Positions 29,598-38,237 of a stretch of DNA of 48,769 nt are shown here, piece after piece. Each line of letters opens with the position of its first letter. The first letter of the stretch is position 1. Origin of the DNA: Helicobacteraceae bacterium (GTDB taxonomy: Bacteria > Campylobacterota > Campylobacteria > Campylobacterales > SZUA-545); assembly GCA_031258155.1 (NCBI GenBank), contig JAIRNH010000001.1, positions 1 to 48,769 of the forward strand. Reading direction: 5' to 3'. A program made the translations under genes and the position numbers. The notes beneath the pieces are model-generated. The model was given only the letters and a program-made list of their open reading frames with translations. It was not told the origin of the DNA and did not search any database.

Positions 29598-30515
29598 ATG
29601 AAAACGATAACAAAAGCTCTGCTAGGTTTATTGCTAACGACAGGCTTTGTATTTGCGGCAGGCGACGCTTTTTATCGCGGTTTAACCGCGGTTGAACAAG
29701 GAAATTACCAAGAAGCGCTTCGGCAGTTCTCGATCGCTATCAAAGAAAATCCAAACGATGCGGAGGCTTACTACAATCGCGGATTTGCTTATGATAATCT
29801 ACATGAATACGCTAAAGCGATCGCCGATTACAGCCAAGCGATCAAAATTAGCCCGGACTACGTTAACGCTTACTACAATCGCGGAGTTGTTTATGATAAA
29901 TTGCGCGACTATGCCAAAGCGATCGCCGATTACAGCCAAGCGATCAAACTCAATTCAAATCATGTCAAAGCCTATAATAATCGCGGAAACGCTTATAGTA
30001 ATCAAGGCGAATATGCCGAAGCGATAGCGGATTTTAACCAAGCGATCAAGATCAATTCAAATTATGCCGACGCTTACAATAATCGAGGAAGCGTTTATAG
30101 CAAATTAGGCGATTATTCAAAAGCGATCGCCGATTACAACCAAGCGATCAGAATCGACTCAAACTACGCGAAAGCCTATTATAATCGCGCAAACGCTTAT
30201 ATTTATCAAAGCGAATACGCTAAAGCGATCGCCGATTACAACCAAGCGATCAAAATAAATCCAAACTATGCCAACGCTTACAATAACCGCGGAAGCGCCT
30301 ATGGCGCTCTAGGCGAATATGCCGAAGCGATAGCGGATTTTAACCAAGCGATCAAGAACAACCTAAACGACGCAGACGCTTACAATAATCGCGCTTTTGC
30401 TTATAAATTATTAAATAACCTTAAACATGCGACTAAAGACGCTAGAAAGGCGTGCGAGCTAGGTAATTGCGCCACATTACAATATTTAGAACAAGAAAAC
30501 CTGATACGCGACTAA
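29598..30515 (+). CDS. Exported tetratricopeptide-repeat protein (eight TPRs)
   Basis: A 305-residue protein with a signal peptide (MKTITKALLGLLLTTGFVFA) followed by eight 34-residue TPR units from about residue 23. Typical units read AYNNRGNAYSNQGEYAEAIA followed by DFNQAIKINSNY. The DNA of units 2-7 is very similar, suggesting recent expansion. A short tail (DARKACELGNCATLQYLEQ) closes the superhelix, as in many Campylobacterota and Helicobacter TPR proteins. TPR folds bind peptides, so a periplasmic scaffold role is likely, but the partner is unknown. No ideal ribosome site is visible before the ATG. Confidence 0.85.
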   Translation: MKTITKALLGLLLTTGFVFAAGDAFYRGLTAVEQGNYQEALRQFSIAIKENPNDAEAYYNRGFAYDNLHEYAKAIADYSQAIKISPDYVNAYYNRGVVYDKLRDYAKAIADYSQAIKLNSNHVKAYNNRGNAYSNQGEYAEAIADFNQAIKINSNYADAYNNRGSVYSKLGDYSKAIADYNQAIRIDSNYAKAYYNRANAYIYQSEYAKAIADYNQAIKINPNYANAYNNRGSAYGALGEYAEAIADFNQAIKNNLNDADAYNNRAFAYKLLNNLKHATKDARKACELGNCATLQYLEQENLIRD

Positions 30516-30737
30516 CGTTTTACGCGAATTAGCCCCTATGGCTACTCCCGCGGCAAAGCGCGTCTATTCATAATACGGAACGCGAAAAAACAAAATACCG
30601 CCGCGCCCGATTGCCATTCATAGGCTTTGGCGTTTCCTTTTATCGTTTCCGTTATTACCGAGCGCTAACATATTGATGAAAGCGTAGCGCGAAGGAAGGC
30701 TATAGCGGGCGTAAAAAGCGACCTTAAAACTTGGCGT

Positions 30738-31112
30738 TTAATCCGTAAAACAGAGCCGCCAGATCGCGGTCGCCCAGATTAAACCCGTAATAGTTAGCGC
30801 GACTAAAACAATGGCGCTACCCGCGTCTTTGGCGGCTTTGGCGAGTTCGTGATATTCGCTTGTAACCAGATCGACTACTCGCTCGATCGCGCTGTTGATC
30901 AACTCGGCAAAGATCGGCAACAGAAGCGATATAAACAAAACGGCGCGATAAATAAACGCTATATCCCAGAATATCAGGATCGCGCTTCCCGCGATCAGCA
31001 ATAAAATCTCCGCCTTCATCGGCTTTTCGTTTTTGGCGACTTCGATCAGCCCCTCGACGGAGTTTATCGTATTGCGCCACAGGCTAAAACCGCGCCTCTT
31101 TTCTCGCTTCAT
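30738..31112 (-). CDS. dgkA: Diacylglycerol kinase (DgkA, prokaryotic integral-membrane type)
   Basis: DgkA phosphorylates diacylglycerol to phosphatidate at the inner membrane, recycling lipid from membrane-derived glycan synthesis. From ATG 31112 the product is 124 residues, the usual size, with three membrane segments and the signature ELINSAIERVVDLVTSEYHELAKAAKDAGSA holding the catalytic Glu and the metal-site Glu. A longer frame to 31379 runs inside ccdA and gives non-DgkA sequence, so I reject it. The start overlaps the ccdA stop by four bases. Confidence 0.94.
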   Translation of the reverse strand: MKREKRRGFSLWRNTINSVEGLIEVAKNEKPMKAEILLLIAGSAILIFWDIAFIYRAVLFISLLLPIFAELINSAIERVVDLVTSEYHELAKAAKDAGSAIVLVALTITGLIWATAIWRLCFTD

Positions 31113-31828
31113 AGCGCCAATAATTTGATTCCGTCGTAGATATAGCTTAGCCCGATCGCGCCCAGCACAATCGACCCCGCAATCTCTATCCGCCGGTAGT
31201 AGGGTTTGATCTTGTCCAGCGCCGAGAACGCCCACGAGGCAAAAAAGGCGATCAATAAAAACGGCAAACCAAGCCCAAGAGAGAAAAGGCTCATCAGCGC
31301 CGTAGCCGCGCCGCGCGATCCCTCCTGAAAGCTCATCGTGATAATCGCGCCAAGAATAGGTCCCGCGCACGGAGTCCAACCCAGCGCGAAACTTACGCCA
31401 AGAATAAACGGCGATAAAAAGGCGATTTTAGCGGTGAAATTAGCCTGTTTATGGACGTTAAACAACGGGATATTGATAATATGCGCAAAATGCAGCCCAA
31501 ACGCGACGATAATAGCGCCGCCAATCACGCGCGCCCACGGGTTTGCGATCAGGTTTCCAAGCGCCAGATCGCCAAAAACGCCGATGGCGATAAAGACGCA
31601 CGAAAAGCCCAGCACAAATAAAAACGCCGTCGCTACAAGACGTATATGCTCGACGAAGTTCAGCGTCTCAAAATGTTGAATCTGTTTTAGCGAAAGTCCC
31701 GAAATATAGGATATATACGAGGGGACGATCGCCAAAACGCAGGGAGCTAAAAAACTCAAAATCCCCGCCGCGAAACTTATAATAAACGGCGCGGAGGAGA
31801 ACAGCGAATATAGCTCCTCTTCCAACAT
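31109..31828 (-). CDS. ccdA: Cytochrome c biogenesis protein CcdA (thiol-disulfide transporter)
   Basis: CcdA carries reducing equivalents from cytoplasmic thioredoxin across the inner membrane to periplasmic thiol proteins for cytochrome c maturation. The 239-residue, six-helix product has the two redox cysteines in equivalent positions: Cys30 in FLAPCVLAIVPSY and Cys154 in GWTPCAGPILGAI. It lies 5 bases after ccoG and overlaps dgkA, so oxidase and cytochrome assembly functions are grouped. Confidence 0.93.
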   Translation of the reverse strand: MLEEELYSLFSSAPFIISFAAGILSFLAPCVLAIVPSYISYISGLSLKQIQHFETLNFVEHIRLVATAFLFVLGFSCVFIAIGVFGDLALGNLIANPWARVIGGAIIVAFGLHFAHIINIPLFNVHKQANFTAKIAFLSPFILGVSFALGWTPCAGPILGAIITMSFQEGSRGAATALMSLFSLGLGLPFLLIAFFASWAFSALDKIKPYYRRIEIAGSIVLGAIGLSYIYDGIKLLAL

Positions 31829-31833
31829 AACCG

Positions 31834-33192
31834 CTACTCCAACCTGCTTCGCGCGGGATAGATAAAGACCGCCTCTCTAAACACGCTGATGTTTTGATCG
31901 TCTTGCGCGTAGGCGCGAATTTGCGCTTTTAGCTTCGTGTCTTCGGAGGGGTTATCGGCTAAAACCTCGTCGGCGTATAGCGTAACGATCTCTTTGCTTT
32001 TGCCTTCGCCGTTAATCTTAAACGGCTTTGTCGGCGAAAGTATTTTCAAACCGCTCGGCGATACTACCTCGAAATAGTATGTATGCGGTTTGTCGTCGGT
32101 ATTGGCGAACAGAAAGATATAATCGGCGCTAACGCGCTTAACGTCGCCAACCGTCTCGATCTTATAAAGACGGCTCGATTTGGTAATATCCAACAGCATA
32201 CTCTCTCTCTCGCCGCCGATTACGGCGATCGCCGTCAAAATAAGCGTAAGCAAGACGGCGTAAGCGATTGTTCTAAAACGCACGAAACGGGTTTTGCCCT
32301 CGCCCAAACTCGCGCGGGCGCTACTCCAATTCACGAGCGACATTTTGCCCAATTTGCCCATAACGTTTCTACATGCGTCGGCGCATTCGAGGCAGTTAAT
32401 ACACTCTAGCTGCAATCCTTTGCGAATATCGATATGCGTCGGACAGACTAGCGTACACGCCTCGCAACCGATACATTCGTCGTTTTCGCCAAGCGGTTTT
32501 TTGCCTAGCTTCGTATCGCCGTCGTAGATTTTGCCGCCGCGTTTTTCATCGTAGATCGTATAGACCGTGTCGCGATCATACATAGAGGATTGAACGCGCA
32601 CATAAGGACAGATAACCGCGCAAAACTTTTCGCCCATAAAGGTTATGTCGAATATCAAAAACAGCGCGATAATCGCAATCATACCGATTAGCACGGGGTG
32701 TTCGGACGGATTTTGAATATAGACGAAAAAATCTTCGGGCGGCACAAAAAACCAGCTGAAATTGGAAGCGGCTAACAGCGCCAAAACAACCCAAATCAAA
32801 AACGCCGCGATCTTTTTTACGCGATTGATCGGTTTTGAATAGTCGATCGGCTTTTGCCTATTGGCTCGTCTGTGAAGCCCAAAGATCAGCCCCTCGATCA
32901 GATCGCGGTAGATAACGCGATAGATCGTCTGAGGACAGCCCCAGCCGCACCAGACGCGCCCGCCCACAGTCGTTACGGCGAATACGAACAAAAAGCCGAA
33001 CATCAGCAGAAACGGCATCAAATAAAACTCTTGCGTGTCAAACGCCACGCCTAGCAGTTCTAAACGCTTATGATCAAACGATAGCAGGAAGATATGTCTT
33101 CCGTTGATCGTTATAAACGGGACGGCGATGGTAAGCGCCGTCGCAAAAGCCATTACGACATAGCGTAACTTGTGGTAAGAAGGTAAGTTCAA
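31834..33192 (-). CDS. ccoG: Cytochrome oxidase cbb3 accessory protein CcoG (RdxA/FixG family)
   Basis: CcoG is a polyferredoxin membrane protein needed for cbb3 oxidase assembly, proposed to reduce copper for the active site. The 452-residue product has several N-terminal membrane helices, VWCGWGCPQTIYR, and the ferredoxin domain CIGCEACTLVCPTHID with CINCLECADACRN. After a further membrane helix comes a periplasmic Ig-like domain (about 320-452). Start TTG 33192 has AAGGAG 7 bases upstream. The cco structural genes are not in the window. Confidence 0.93.
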   Translation of the reverse strand: MNLPSYHKLRYVVMAFATALTIAVPFITINGRHIFLLSFDHKRLELLGVAFDTQEFYLMPFLLMFGFLFVFAVTTVGGRVWCGWGCPQTIYRVIYRDLIEGLIFGLHRRANRQKPIDYSKPINRVKKIAAFLIWVVLALLAASNFSWFFVPPEDFFVYIQNPSEHPVLIGMIAIIALFLIFDITFMGEKFCAVICPYVRVQSSMYDRDTVYTIYDEKRGGKIYDGDTKLGKKPLGENDECIGCEACTLVCPTHIDIRKGLQLECINCLECADACRNVMGKLGKMSLVNWSSARASLGEGKTRFVRFRTIAYAVLLTLILTAIAVIGGERESMLLDITKSSRLYKIETVGDVKRVSADYIFLFANTDDKPHTYYFEVVSPSGLKILSPTKPFKINGEGKSKEIVTLYADEVLADNPSEDTKLKAQIRAYAQDDQNISVFREAVFIYPARSRLE

Positions 33193-33234
33193 GGCTTGCT
33201 CCTTATTTAGATGATGGCAAACATTATAGCAAAG

Positions 33235-34344
33235 TTAAGCGCCCAGTATGTCGCCGACGCGATCAAATAGCTGCTCGTATGTGAAAACGTCTTTGAACTC
33301 CTTTATTCTGCCTCCGGAGGCGTTAGCGTGTCCGCCGCCGTTAAATAGCTTCGCCGCCATAGCGCTAACGTCGATCTTATCGTTGGCGCGCAGACTTATG
33401 GAACCGGAACGATTTACGTCAAGAAAGAAATGATAATCGGGGCGCTCGCTTAAAAAAGCGTTTCCTAGCGTCGAGATATTGCCCGCTTGATAGGTCAAAA
33501 TCCCCTTATGCCCGTCGTAATTCACGCTCATTCGCTCGCGGTTTTTAACAAGCAGTTTTACGACAAACCGCGCCGCTAGATTATCGATCGTATCAATTTC
33601 GCCGCCGTCTCTTAGATAACGTTTTTTGATCGCCAATATATTGTCGTCTAGCTCGATATTTTTGTAACCCTCCAGATACGCGAACGCGTCGCTTAACGCG
33701 CTTAAACGATAGTCGCTATCCTCAAAGCCAAATAGTAGCGGGCTTATCTCCCGCGAATCGGATACTAAACGATTTAGCGTTTTGCCAAACTCGAAGCGAT
33801 CGCGATCCTCTTGCAACCACAGATCGTAAGCATTCACGCAGGCTACGTATTCCGCCAGCGCCTCGTCGTTTGCCGCCTGAATGTTTTCGCCGCGCTCTAC
33901 GCACCAATCATACACGATTTTGGTAGCGCAACGCGATACGTCGAGATAATACCAGTCGAACTCTTCCGCTAACGTTTCGCCGCTTTTATGATGATCTAGC
34001 AGTTGCAACTCGATCTTGTGTCCAGCGCGCGTTAATTGATCGCGGATTTTCTCCGTTAATTTGCAATCTTCTTTGGTTATGTTTAGATCGCTAATTAGGA
34101 TTATTTTTTCGTCGCGCGCGGGCGTTTTTTCCGCGAGCGATCCGATTAACGCAAGTTTCGCTCCCACTTCGGCGCCGTAACCCGAATTAAAGCGTTTAGT
34201 CTCGCCAAAAAACCGCTTTGCGATTAGATGAGAGCTATATCCGTCCAGATCGTTGTGCGATAGATGATACACGACTCTTTTGGACGGCGCGTTTTTAACC
34301 GCGTCTAGCTCGTTTAATCGCTCGCGCAGATCGCTAAACGTCAT
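33235..34344 (-). CDS. DHH/DHHA1-family phosphoesterase
   Basis: A 369-residue protein of the DHH superfamily, whose members include RecJ exonuclease, oligoribonuclease NrnA and cyclic-dinucleotide phosphodiesterases. The metal-binding motifs are present: HNDLDG (Asp32, Asp34), DLN (Asp86) and LLDHHKSGE (Asp117-His118-His119). The C-terminal DHHA1 substrate-binding motif is [12 protein letters not shown] near the end. It overlaps nrdB by 11 bases, and ccoG starts 42 bases after its stop. The substrate cannot be assigned from sequence; short oligonucleotides or pAp are possibilities. Confidence 0.87.
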   Translation of the reverse strand: MTFSDLRERLNELDAVKNAPSKRVVYHLSHNDLDGYSSHLIAKRFFGETKRFNSGYGAEVGAKLALIGSLAEKTPARDEKIILISDLNITKEDCKLTEKIRDQLTRAGHKIELQLLDHHKSGETLAEEFDWYYLDVSRCATKIVYDWCVERGENIQAANDEALAEYVACVNAYDLWLQEDRDRFEFGKTLNRLVSDSREISPLLFGFEDSDYRLSALSDAFAYLEGYKNIELDDNILAIKKRYLRDGGEIDTIDNLAARFVVKLLVKNRERMSVNYDGHKGILTYQAGNISTLGNAFLSERPDYHFFLDVNRSGSISLRANDKIDVSAMAAKLFNGGGHANASGGRIKEFKDVFTYEQLFDRVGDILGA

Positions 34345-35353
34345 CGAACGTTATACTCCCTTTGGAGTAGTTGCTTACCGTCGCTTCAAAAAAGTTGCTC
34401 TTCTGATCGTTAAACTGGCTGAACTTATCGACCCACTTAATCGGATGTTGCGCGTTATATAGCGGTTTTAACTGCACCGCTTTCAGGCGATTGTCCGTCA
34501 AATATTTAATATACTGATCGATGATTTGATCGGTAAAACCTAAAATGCTGTTAGCGGTAATATGCTGCCCCCATTCGATCTCTAACTTTGTCGCCTCGTC
34601 AAACATCTGATAGGCTTTATCCTCCAACTCTTTAGTAAAAAGATCGGGGCGCTCCTTGCGAAGGGAGTTAAGCATATTTTGAAACATAAGCAGATGACTG
34701 ATCTCGTCGCGTTGAATAAATCTGATCATCTGCGCGCTGCCAAGCATTTTATTATCGCGCGCCAAAGCGTACATAGCGGTAAAACCGCTATAAAAATATA
34801 CGCCTTCTAGTATCTGCACCGCATACATCGCCAACACCTTCATCTCGTCGGTCGGATTATTGACTAGCGAGTCGTAAACGGAGGCGATATAGCTATTTTT
34901 CTTGTATAAAAGCGCGTCTTTGCGCCACATATCGTAGATCTCTTCGGTGTTTTCGCTGATGCTCTCGACCATCACCGCGTAACTAGAGCTATGCAGCGCC
35001 TCCTCGAAGCTCTGCCGCGCCACCAACACGTTAATTTCAGGCGCGGTAATGAACGGGTTAATGTTGTCCTGAAGTTGGTTGGTCTGAATGCTGTCCATAA
35101 AAATTAGCTGGCTCAGCACCAGATCGTACATCCGCTTTTCTTCGGGGCGCAACGCCTTGTAATCTTTGGCGTCCTGCGTCATATCGACCTCTTTTGGAAA
35201 CCACGTATTGGCGAGCATAAGGTCCCAAAGGTTGATCGCCCACTGATACTTGACTTTGGTAAGCTCGACAAGACCTGTCGGATTGCCGGATATGATCATT
35301 CGGTCGCTTACGCCTTCGTTGGAAGTCGGATTGTAGATTATCTTGCGCCCCAT
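34334..35353 (-). CDS. nrdB: Ribonucleoside-diphosphate reductase beta subunit (class I)
   Basis: NrdB holds the di-iron/tyrosyl radical cofactor that starts ribonucleotide reduction in NrdA. The 339-residue product keeps all ligands: Asp87 (FMDSIQ), Glu118 and His121 ([10 protein letters not shown]), radical Tyr125, Glu183 (ILEGVYF), and Glu217 and His220 (QRDEISH). The C-terminal tail ends ITFDDV, the peptide that docks onto NrdA. The tyrosine is present, so it is a normal tyrosyl-radical type rather than the Tyr-less class Ic. nrdA is not adjacent. It is the first gene of a minus-strand run to dgkA. Confidence 0.95.
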   Translation of the reverse strand: MGRKIIYNPTSNEGVSDRMIISGNPTGLVELTKVKYQWAINLWDLMLANTWFPKEVDMTQDAKDYKALRPEEKRMYDLVLSQLIFMDSIQTNQLQDNINPFITAPEINVLVARQSFEEALHSSSYAVMVESISENTEEIYDMWRKDALLYKKNSYIASVYDSLVNNPTDEMKVLAMYAVQILEGVYFYSGFTAMYALARDNKMLGSAQMIRFIQRDEISHLLMFQNMLNSLRKERPDLFTKELEDKAYQMFDEATKLEIEWGQHITANSILGFTDQIIDQYIKYLTDNRLKAVQLKPLYNAQHPIKWVDKFSQFNDQKSNFFEATVSNYSKGSITFDDV

Positions 35354-35375
35354 TTTAGCTCTCCCTCCAGACAGA

Positions 35376-35397
35376 AATAATGATATTATTTTATACT
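35376..35397 (+). promoter_or_regulatory. Palindromic operator candidate and -10 element before the TonB-like gene
   Basis: AATAATGATATTATT (35376-35390) is a 6-3-6 inverted repeat. TATACT at 35392-35397 is a plausible -10 on the plus strand. The half sites resemble those of the H. pylori holo-Fur box (TAATAAT-n-ATTATTA), but the spacer is 3 instead of 1. Iron control of a TonB-type gene would make sense but is not shown. Confidence 0.35.
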
Positions 35398-35424
35398 ACC
35401 GCGCGTTAAAAGAAAGGAGAGCGT

Positions 35425-36153
35425 CTGTATTCTCGTTTTGCCAAGAGCTTCGTAATCGCCGTAGTCGTCTATTTACCGATTATAGCGGCGCTTTTGTTGT
35501 CGCTCAAATCATTGGAGCGCTATCGACAAAGCGAGAAACTAATCCCGATCGCAATCAGTTTTTTTGAAGAGCCTCTAGTAAGCGCGATCCCATCTATCGA
35601 GCCGCCCGCCGCAAGCGCGAACGCCGCTCCGATCGAGCAAATCGATTCCAAAGGCGCGTCGGAAACAATCGAAAGGCAAAACGAACAAAACGCGAGCGGC
35701 GCTTTAAGCGTCGCCGATCTTAACGCCATATTCGCGCCCTCCCCTATCGCTACCGACGGCGCGGCAGCGATCGAATCGCCCGAAAGAAACGAACCGCGAA
35801 CCGCGATCGCGGCGGAGCTAGGCGATCTATACGGCGTTATGCTCTACGAGCTTACCCCGCAAGAGCGCGAGTTTTTAGAGCAAAACCTTAACCCGATTCA
35901 GACCATCACGCAACGCTATTTGTGGCAAAGGGGATACCCCGCCCTAGCCGTCTCGAAAGGTATGCAAGGCGAGGTTATTCTGGGCTTTACGCTTATGCAA
36001 AACGGCGATATAACGCCGATTGAGATTATTAAAAGTTCGGGTTGGAGTCTATTAGACGATCACGCCGTCGATACGATCCGCGTCGCCTATAAAGACTATC
36101 CGCGCCCAAGCGAACCAGTCCGCGTCAGAATGCGCGTTATCTATCGCCTTTAG
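35425..36153 (+). CDS. TonB-family energy transducer
   Basis: TonB-like proteins link the proton motive force at the inner membrane to outer-membrane receptors. The frame gives one N-terminal membrane helix (FVIAVVVYLPIIAALLLSL), a proline- and alanine-containing periplasmic spacer, and a TonB C-terminal domain: YPALAVSKGMQGEVILGFTL, DITPIEIIKSSGWSLLDDHA, VRVRMRVIYRL. No ATG precedes the helix. AGGAG ends 6 bases before CTG 35425, which I suggest as a rare start; a TTG at 35494 would cut off the helix. It diverges from nrdB. No exbB or exbD adjoins. Confidence 0.75.
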   Translation: MYSRFAKSFVIAVVVYLPIIAALLLSLKSLERYRQSEKLIPIAISFFEEPLVSAIPSIEPPAASANAAPIEQIDSKGASETIERQNEQNASGALSVADLNAIFAPSPIATDGAAAIESPERNEPRTAIAAELGDLYGVMLYELTPQEREFLEQNLNPIQTITQRYLWQRGYPALAVSKGMQGEVILGFTLMQNGDITPIEIIKSSGWSLLDDHAVDTIRVAYKDYPRPSEPVRVRMRVIYRL

Positions 36154-36234
36154 CGCGGCGTTTAGTTAGCCGCCGCCCGCCTTTAATTCGCTCTAGCCCG
36201 CTTGTTTTTGCTATATTCGTCGCGTCGCGAACGG

Positions 36235-36365
36235 CTATTTTTTCGGCGGAGCGTTATCTCTGCCGCCGCCAGACGGATTGCCGGTTTTAGACGCCAATTC
36301 GGCGAACCGGACCGCCCGCCTTCCGCGTTGCCGCCGTTTTTTACGCCTTCGTCCTCCGTAGGCAT
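36235..36365 (-). pseudogene. Frameshifted mini-gene (about 43 codons)
   Basis: ATG 36365 has an excellent ribosome site (AAGGAG, 7 bases upstream) and begins MPTEDEGVKNGGNAEGG. After about 23 codons the frame changes character, while the -1 frame gives ASKTGNPSGGGRDNAPPKK and a stop at 36235. The Gly-, Asn- and Pro-rich end looks like a small conserved protein tail. Joining the two pieces needs one indel near 36297. Read without the shift, the frame runs to 36183 with basic, low-complexity sequence. Real gene versus chance is uncertain, and no function is known. Confidence 0.4.
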
Positions 36366-36486
36366 ACAAACTCCTTACTATAAAATTGCGCTATGTTACC
36401 GCGCCGCTTTGCTATGATATATATTCAATGATTTATAATAACTTTTATAACAAAACGTCGCGCGGCTTTCTAAGCAAAGCGGCGGG

Positions 36487-37146
36487 TTAGTCGCGAATTA
36501 TTGAAAGCGCTAGTTTCAAATCTTCAAACGTCTCTTTTTTCGCGCTTTGGTTGGAGCGCAAAAATCCTAACGAATGGGTAGGAACGACCGTAGCGCGATC
36601 AAACGCGCACCGCCACAGCCGCCCGCGAGCGGCGGCGATCGCGTCGTTTGTGGCGCAAAGCATATTAAACGCCCGTTTGCCAAGCGCGACGACCGCGCTA
36701 GGTTTTAGCCGCTCTAGCTCGGCGGCTAAATACTCTTTGCACGCTATAAAAGCCGCGTCCGCGTTTTCGCCGAAGGAGTGGCATTTGATCGCCGCCGTTA
36801 CGTAAACGTCGTCCAAGCTAAGCTCCATCGCGCGCTCGATCATATTTTTTAGCATTTCGCCCGACTCGCCGCAAAACCGCTCGCCGCTCTCGTCCTCCTT
36901 CGCGCTAGGCTCGTCCGTTACGAACATGATCGAGCTTTTCATCGCGCCCGTCCCGATAAACGAACGTTTACGGCGCTTGGATAACTCGCATAAATGGCAA
37001 TTCGCGATCATCGCTTCTAGTCGCTTTGGATCGCTGGGCAACTCCTCGCTTGAAGCTATTGGATCGTTTTGAAAATAGTCGTCCCCAAGCCGCTGAAGTT
37101 GATACAACTCCAACAGGCGTTTAAGTAAAGCCAAACGTCTGCTCAT
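36487..37146 (-). CDS. Uracil-DNA glycosylase superfamily protein, family-4-like with Fe-S cysteines
   Basis: Family 4 glycosylases remove uracil from DNA and bear a 4Fe-4S cluster. The 219-residue protein has an N-terminal helical extension (about 1-45), then cluster cysteines Cys50 and Cys53 (CHLCELSK), Cys122 (IKCHS) and Cys136 (FIACKEYL), spaced as in family 4. Catalytic region 1 reads VTDEPSAKEDESGERFCGES, diverged from the usual GEAPG-x-ED-x-G-x-PFVG, and the C-terminal motif reads VPTHSLGFLRSN. The fold is clear, but activity on uracil is uncertain because motif 1 is degenerate. Confidence 0.82.
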   Translation of the reverse strand: MSRRLALLKRLLELYQLQRLGDDYFQNDPIASSEELPSDPKRLEAMIANCHLCELSKRRKRSFIGTGAMKSSIMFVTDEPSAKEDESGERFCGESGEMLKNMIERAMELSLDDVYVTAAIKCHSFGENADAAFIACKEYLAAELERLKPSAVVALGKRAFNMLCATNDAIAAARGRLWRCAFDRATVVPTHSLGFLRSNQSAKKETFEDLKLALSIIRD

Positions 37147-37376
37147 CGCGGTATTTTACACGATAGCGTCTGCGCAAAGCGAGCAAACGCGCTTTCTCCA
37201 AAATCGGCGCTAGCTTAACGCCGTCGATTTAAGCGTTTATCGTAAAAATTTCGCGGCTAATCGCGCCGTCTAAACCGAACCCGCCGCCTCGGTTTTCTTG
37301 GACGACGCAAGCCTTAGCGCTTTGACGGGCTGTATTCGGCTAAACTTCCGTCGTCGCTTTAAATAAAGAGGTAATT

Positions 37377-38237
37377 TTGAATATATGTTCGGTTATAGAT
37401 AAGTCGTCGATCAACGCGCTGGCGCTAGGCGGCTTCGACGGATTGCACCTTGGACACCGAGAGCTTATAAAAAGGCTCGGCGAAAACGGCGCGTTGCTCG
37501 CGATCGAGCATGATCGCGTCTGCTTAACGCCCGATTGCGTCAGGGAGCGCTTCTGTCCCGTCCCCGTAATTATCGTGCCGTTGGAGCGGATTATGGAGCT
37601 TACGCCCGTTCAATTTATCGCGGAGCTTAAAGAGGAGTTTGTTAATTTAAAACGGCTTGTGGTCGGCTACGATTTTCGTTTCGGCAAAGACCGCGCCGCG
37701 GGAAGCAAGGAGCTTCAAACCATATTTGACGGGGAAACAATCGTCGTGTCGGAAGTTTCGCTCGGCGGGACGGCGGTTCACGCGACGCGGATCAGATCGT
37801 TATTGCTAGACGGCAACGTATCGGGCGCGGCTCGGCTTTTGGCGCGTCCGCATATTATAGAGGGCAAAGTCGTGCGCGGGCAGGGATTGGGTTCAAAACG
37901 GCTCTATCCCACGATTAACCTATCGGTGGAGAAATTTTTAGCGCCGCAAGACGGCGTTTACGCCGCTTGCACGGAGATTGGAGCAAGGAGCTATCAGTCG
38001 GTTAGCTTTGTGGGCAGACGGCTTAGCGCCGACGGCGCGTTTTCGATCGAGACGCATATCATAGAAGAGGGCGCGCAAATACCGCCGATCGATCGCGTCG
38101 CGATTTGGTTTATCGACAGACTTCGCGGCAATCGCCGTTTTGAAGACCTAGACGCGCTTAAAGAGCAGATCGCCAAAGACGTCGCCACCGCCAAAACCAT
38201 TTTAACCTACAAGGAAAACGAATGCGCGAATTTATAA
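37377..38237 (+). CDS. ribF: Bifunctional riboflavin kinase/FAD synthetase (RibF)
   Basis: RibF makes FMN from riboflavin and then FAD. The 286-residue product has the nucleotidyltransferase motif LGGFDGLHLGHREL (residues 17-30) and VVGYDFRFGKDRAAG in the N-terminal half, and the kinase motif GKVVRGQGLGSKRLYPTINL in the C-terminal half. The start is TTG 37377 with GAGG 5 bases upstream; no in-frame ATG is near. It overlaps the next gene by 16 bases, so the two are coupled. A flavin-related link to a UbiD enzyme (which needs prenylated FMN) is notable. Confidence 0.94.
   Translation: MNICSVIDKSSINALALGGFDGLHLGHRELIKRLGENGALLAIEHDRVCLTPDCVRERFCPVPVIIVPLERIMELTPVQFIAELKEEFVNLKRLVVGYDFRFGKDRAAGSKELQTIFDGETIVVSEVSLGGTAVHATRIRSLLLDGNVSGAARLLARPHIIEGKVVRGQGLGSKRLYPTINLSVEKFLAPQDGVYAACTEIGARSYQSVSFVGRRLSADGAFSIETHIIEEGAQIPPIDRVAIWFIDRLRGNRRFEDLDALKEQIAKDVATAKTILTYKENECANL

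Noticed and set aside
31113-31379. Longer DgkA start
   Set aside because: The extension lies inside ccdA in another frame; ATG 31112 gives the normal 124 residues.
37147-37376. Possible FMN riboswitch upstream of ribF
   Set aside because: The conserved opening and core motifs of the RFN element are not visible in this 230-bp gap.
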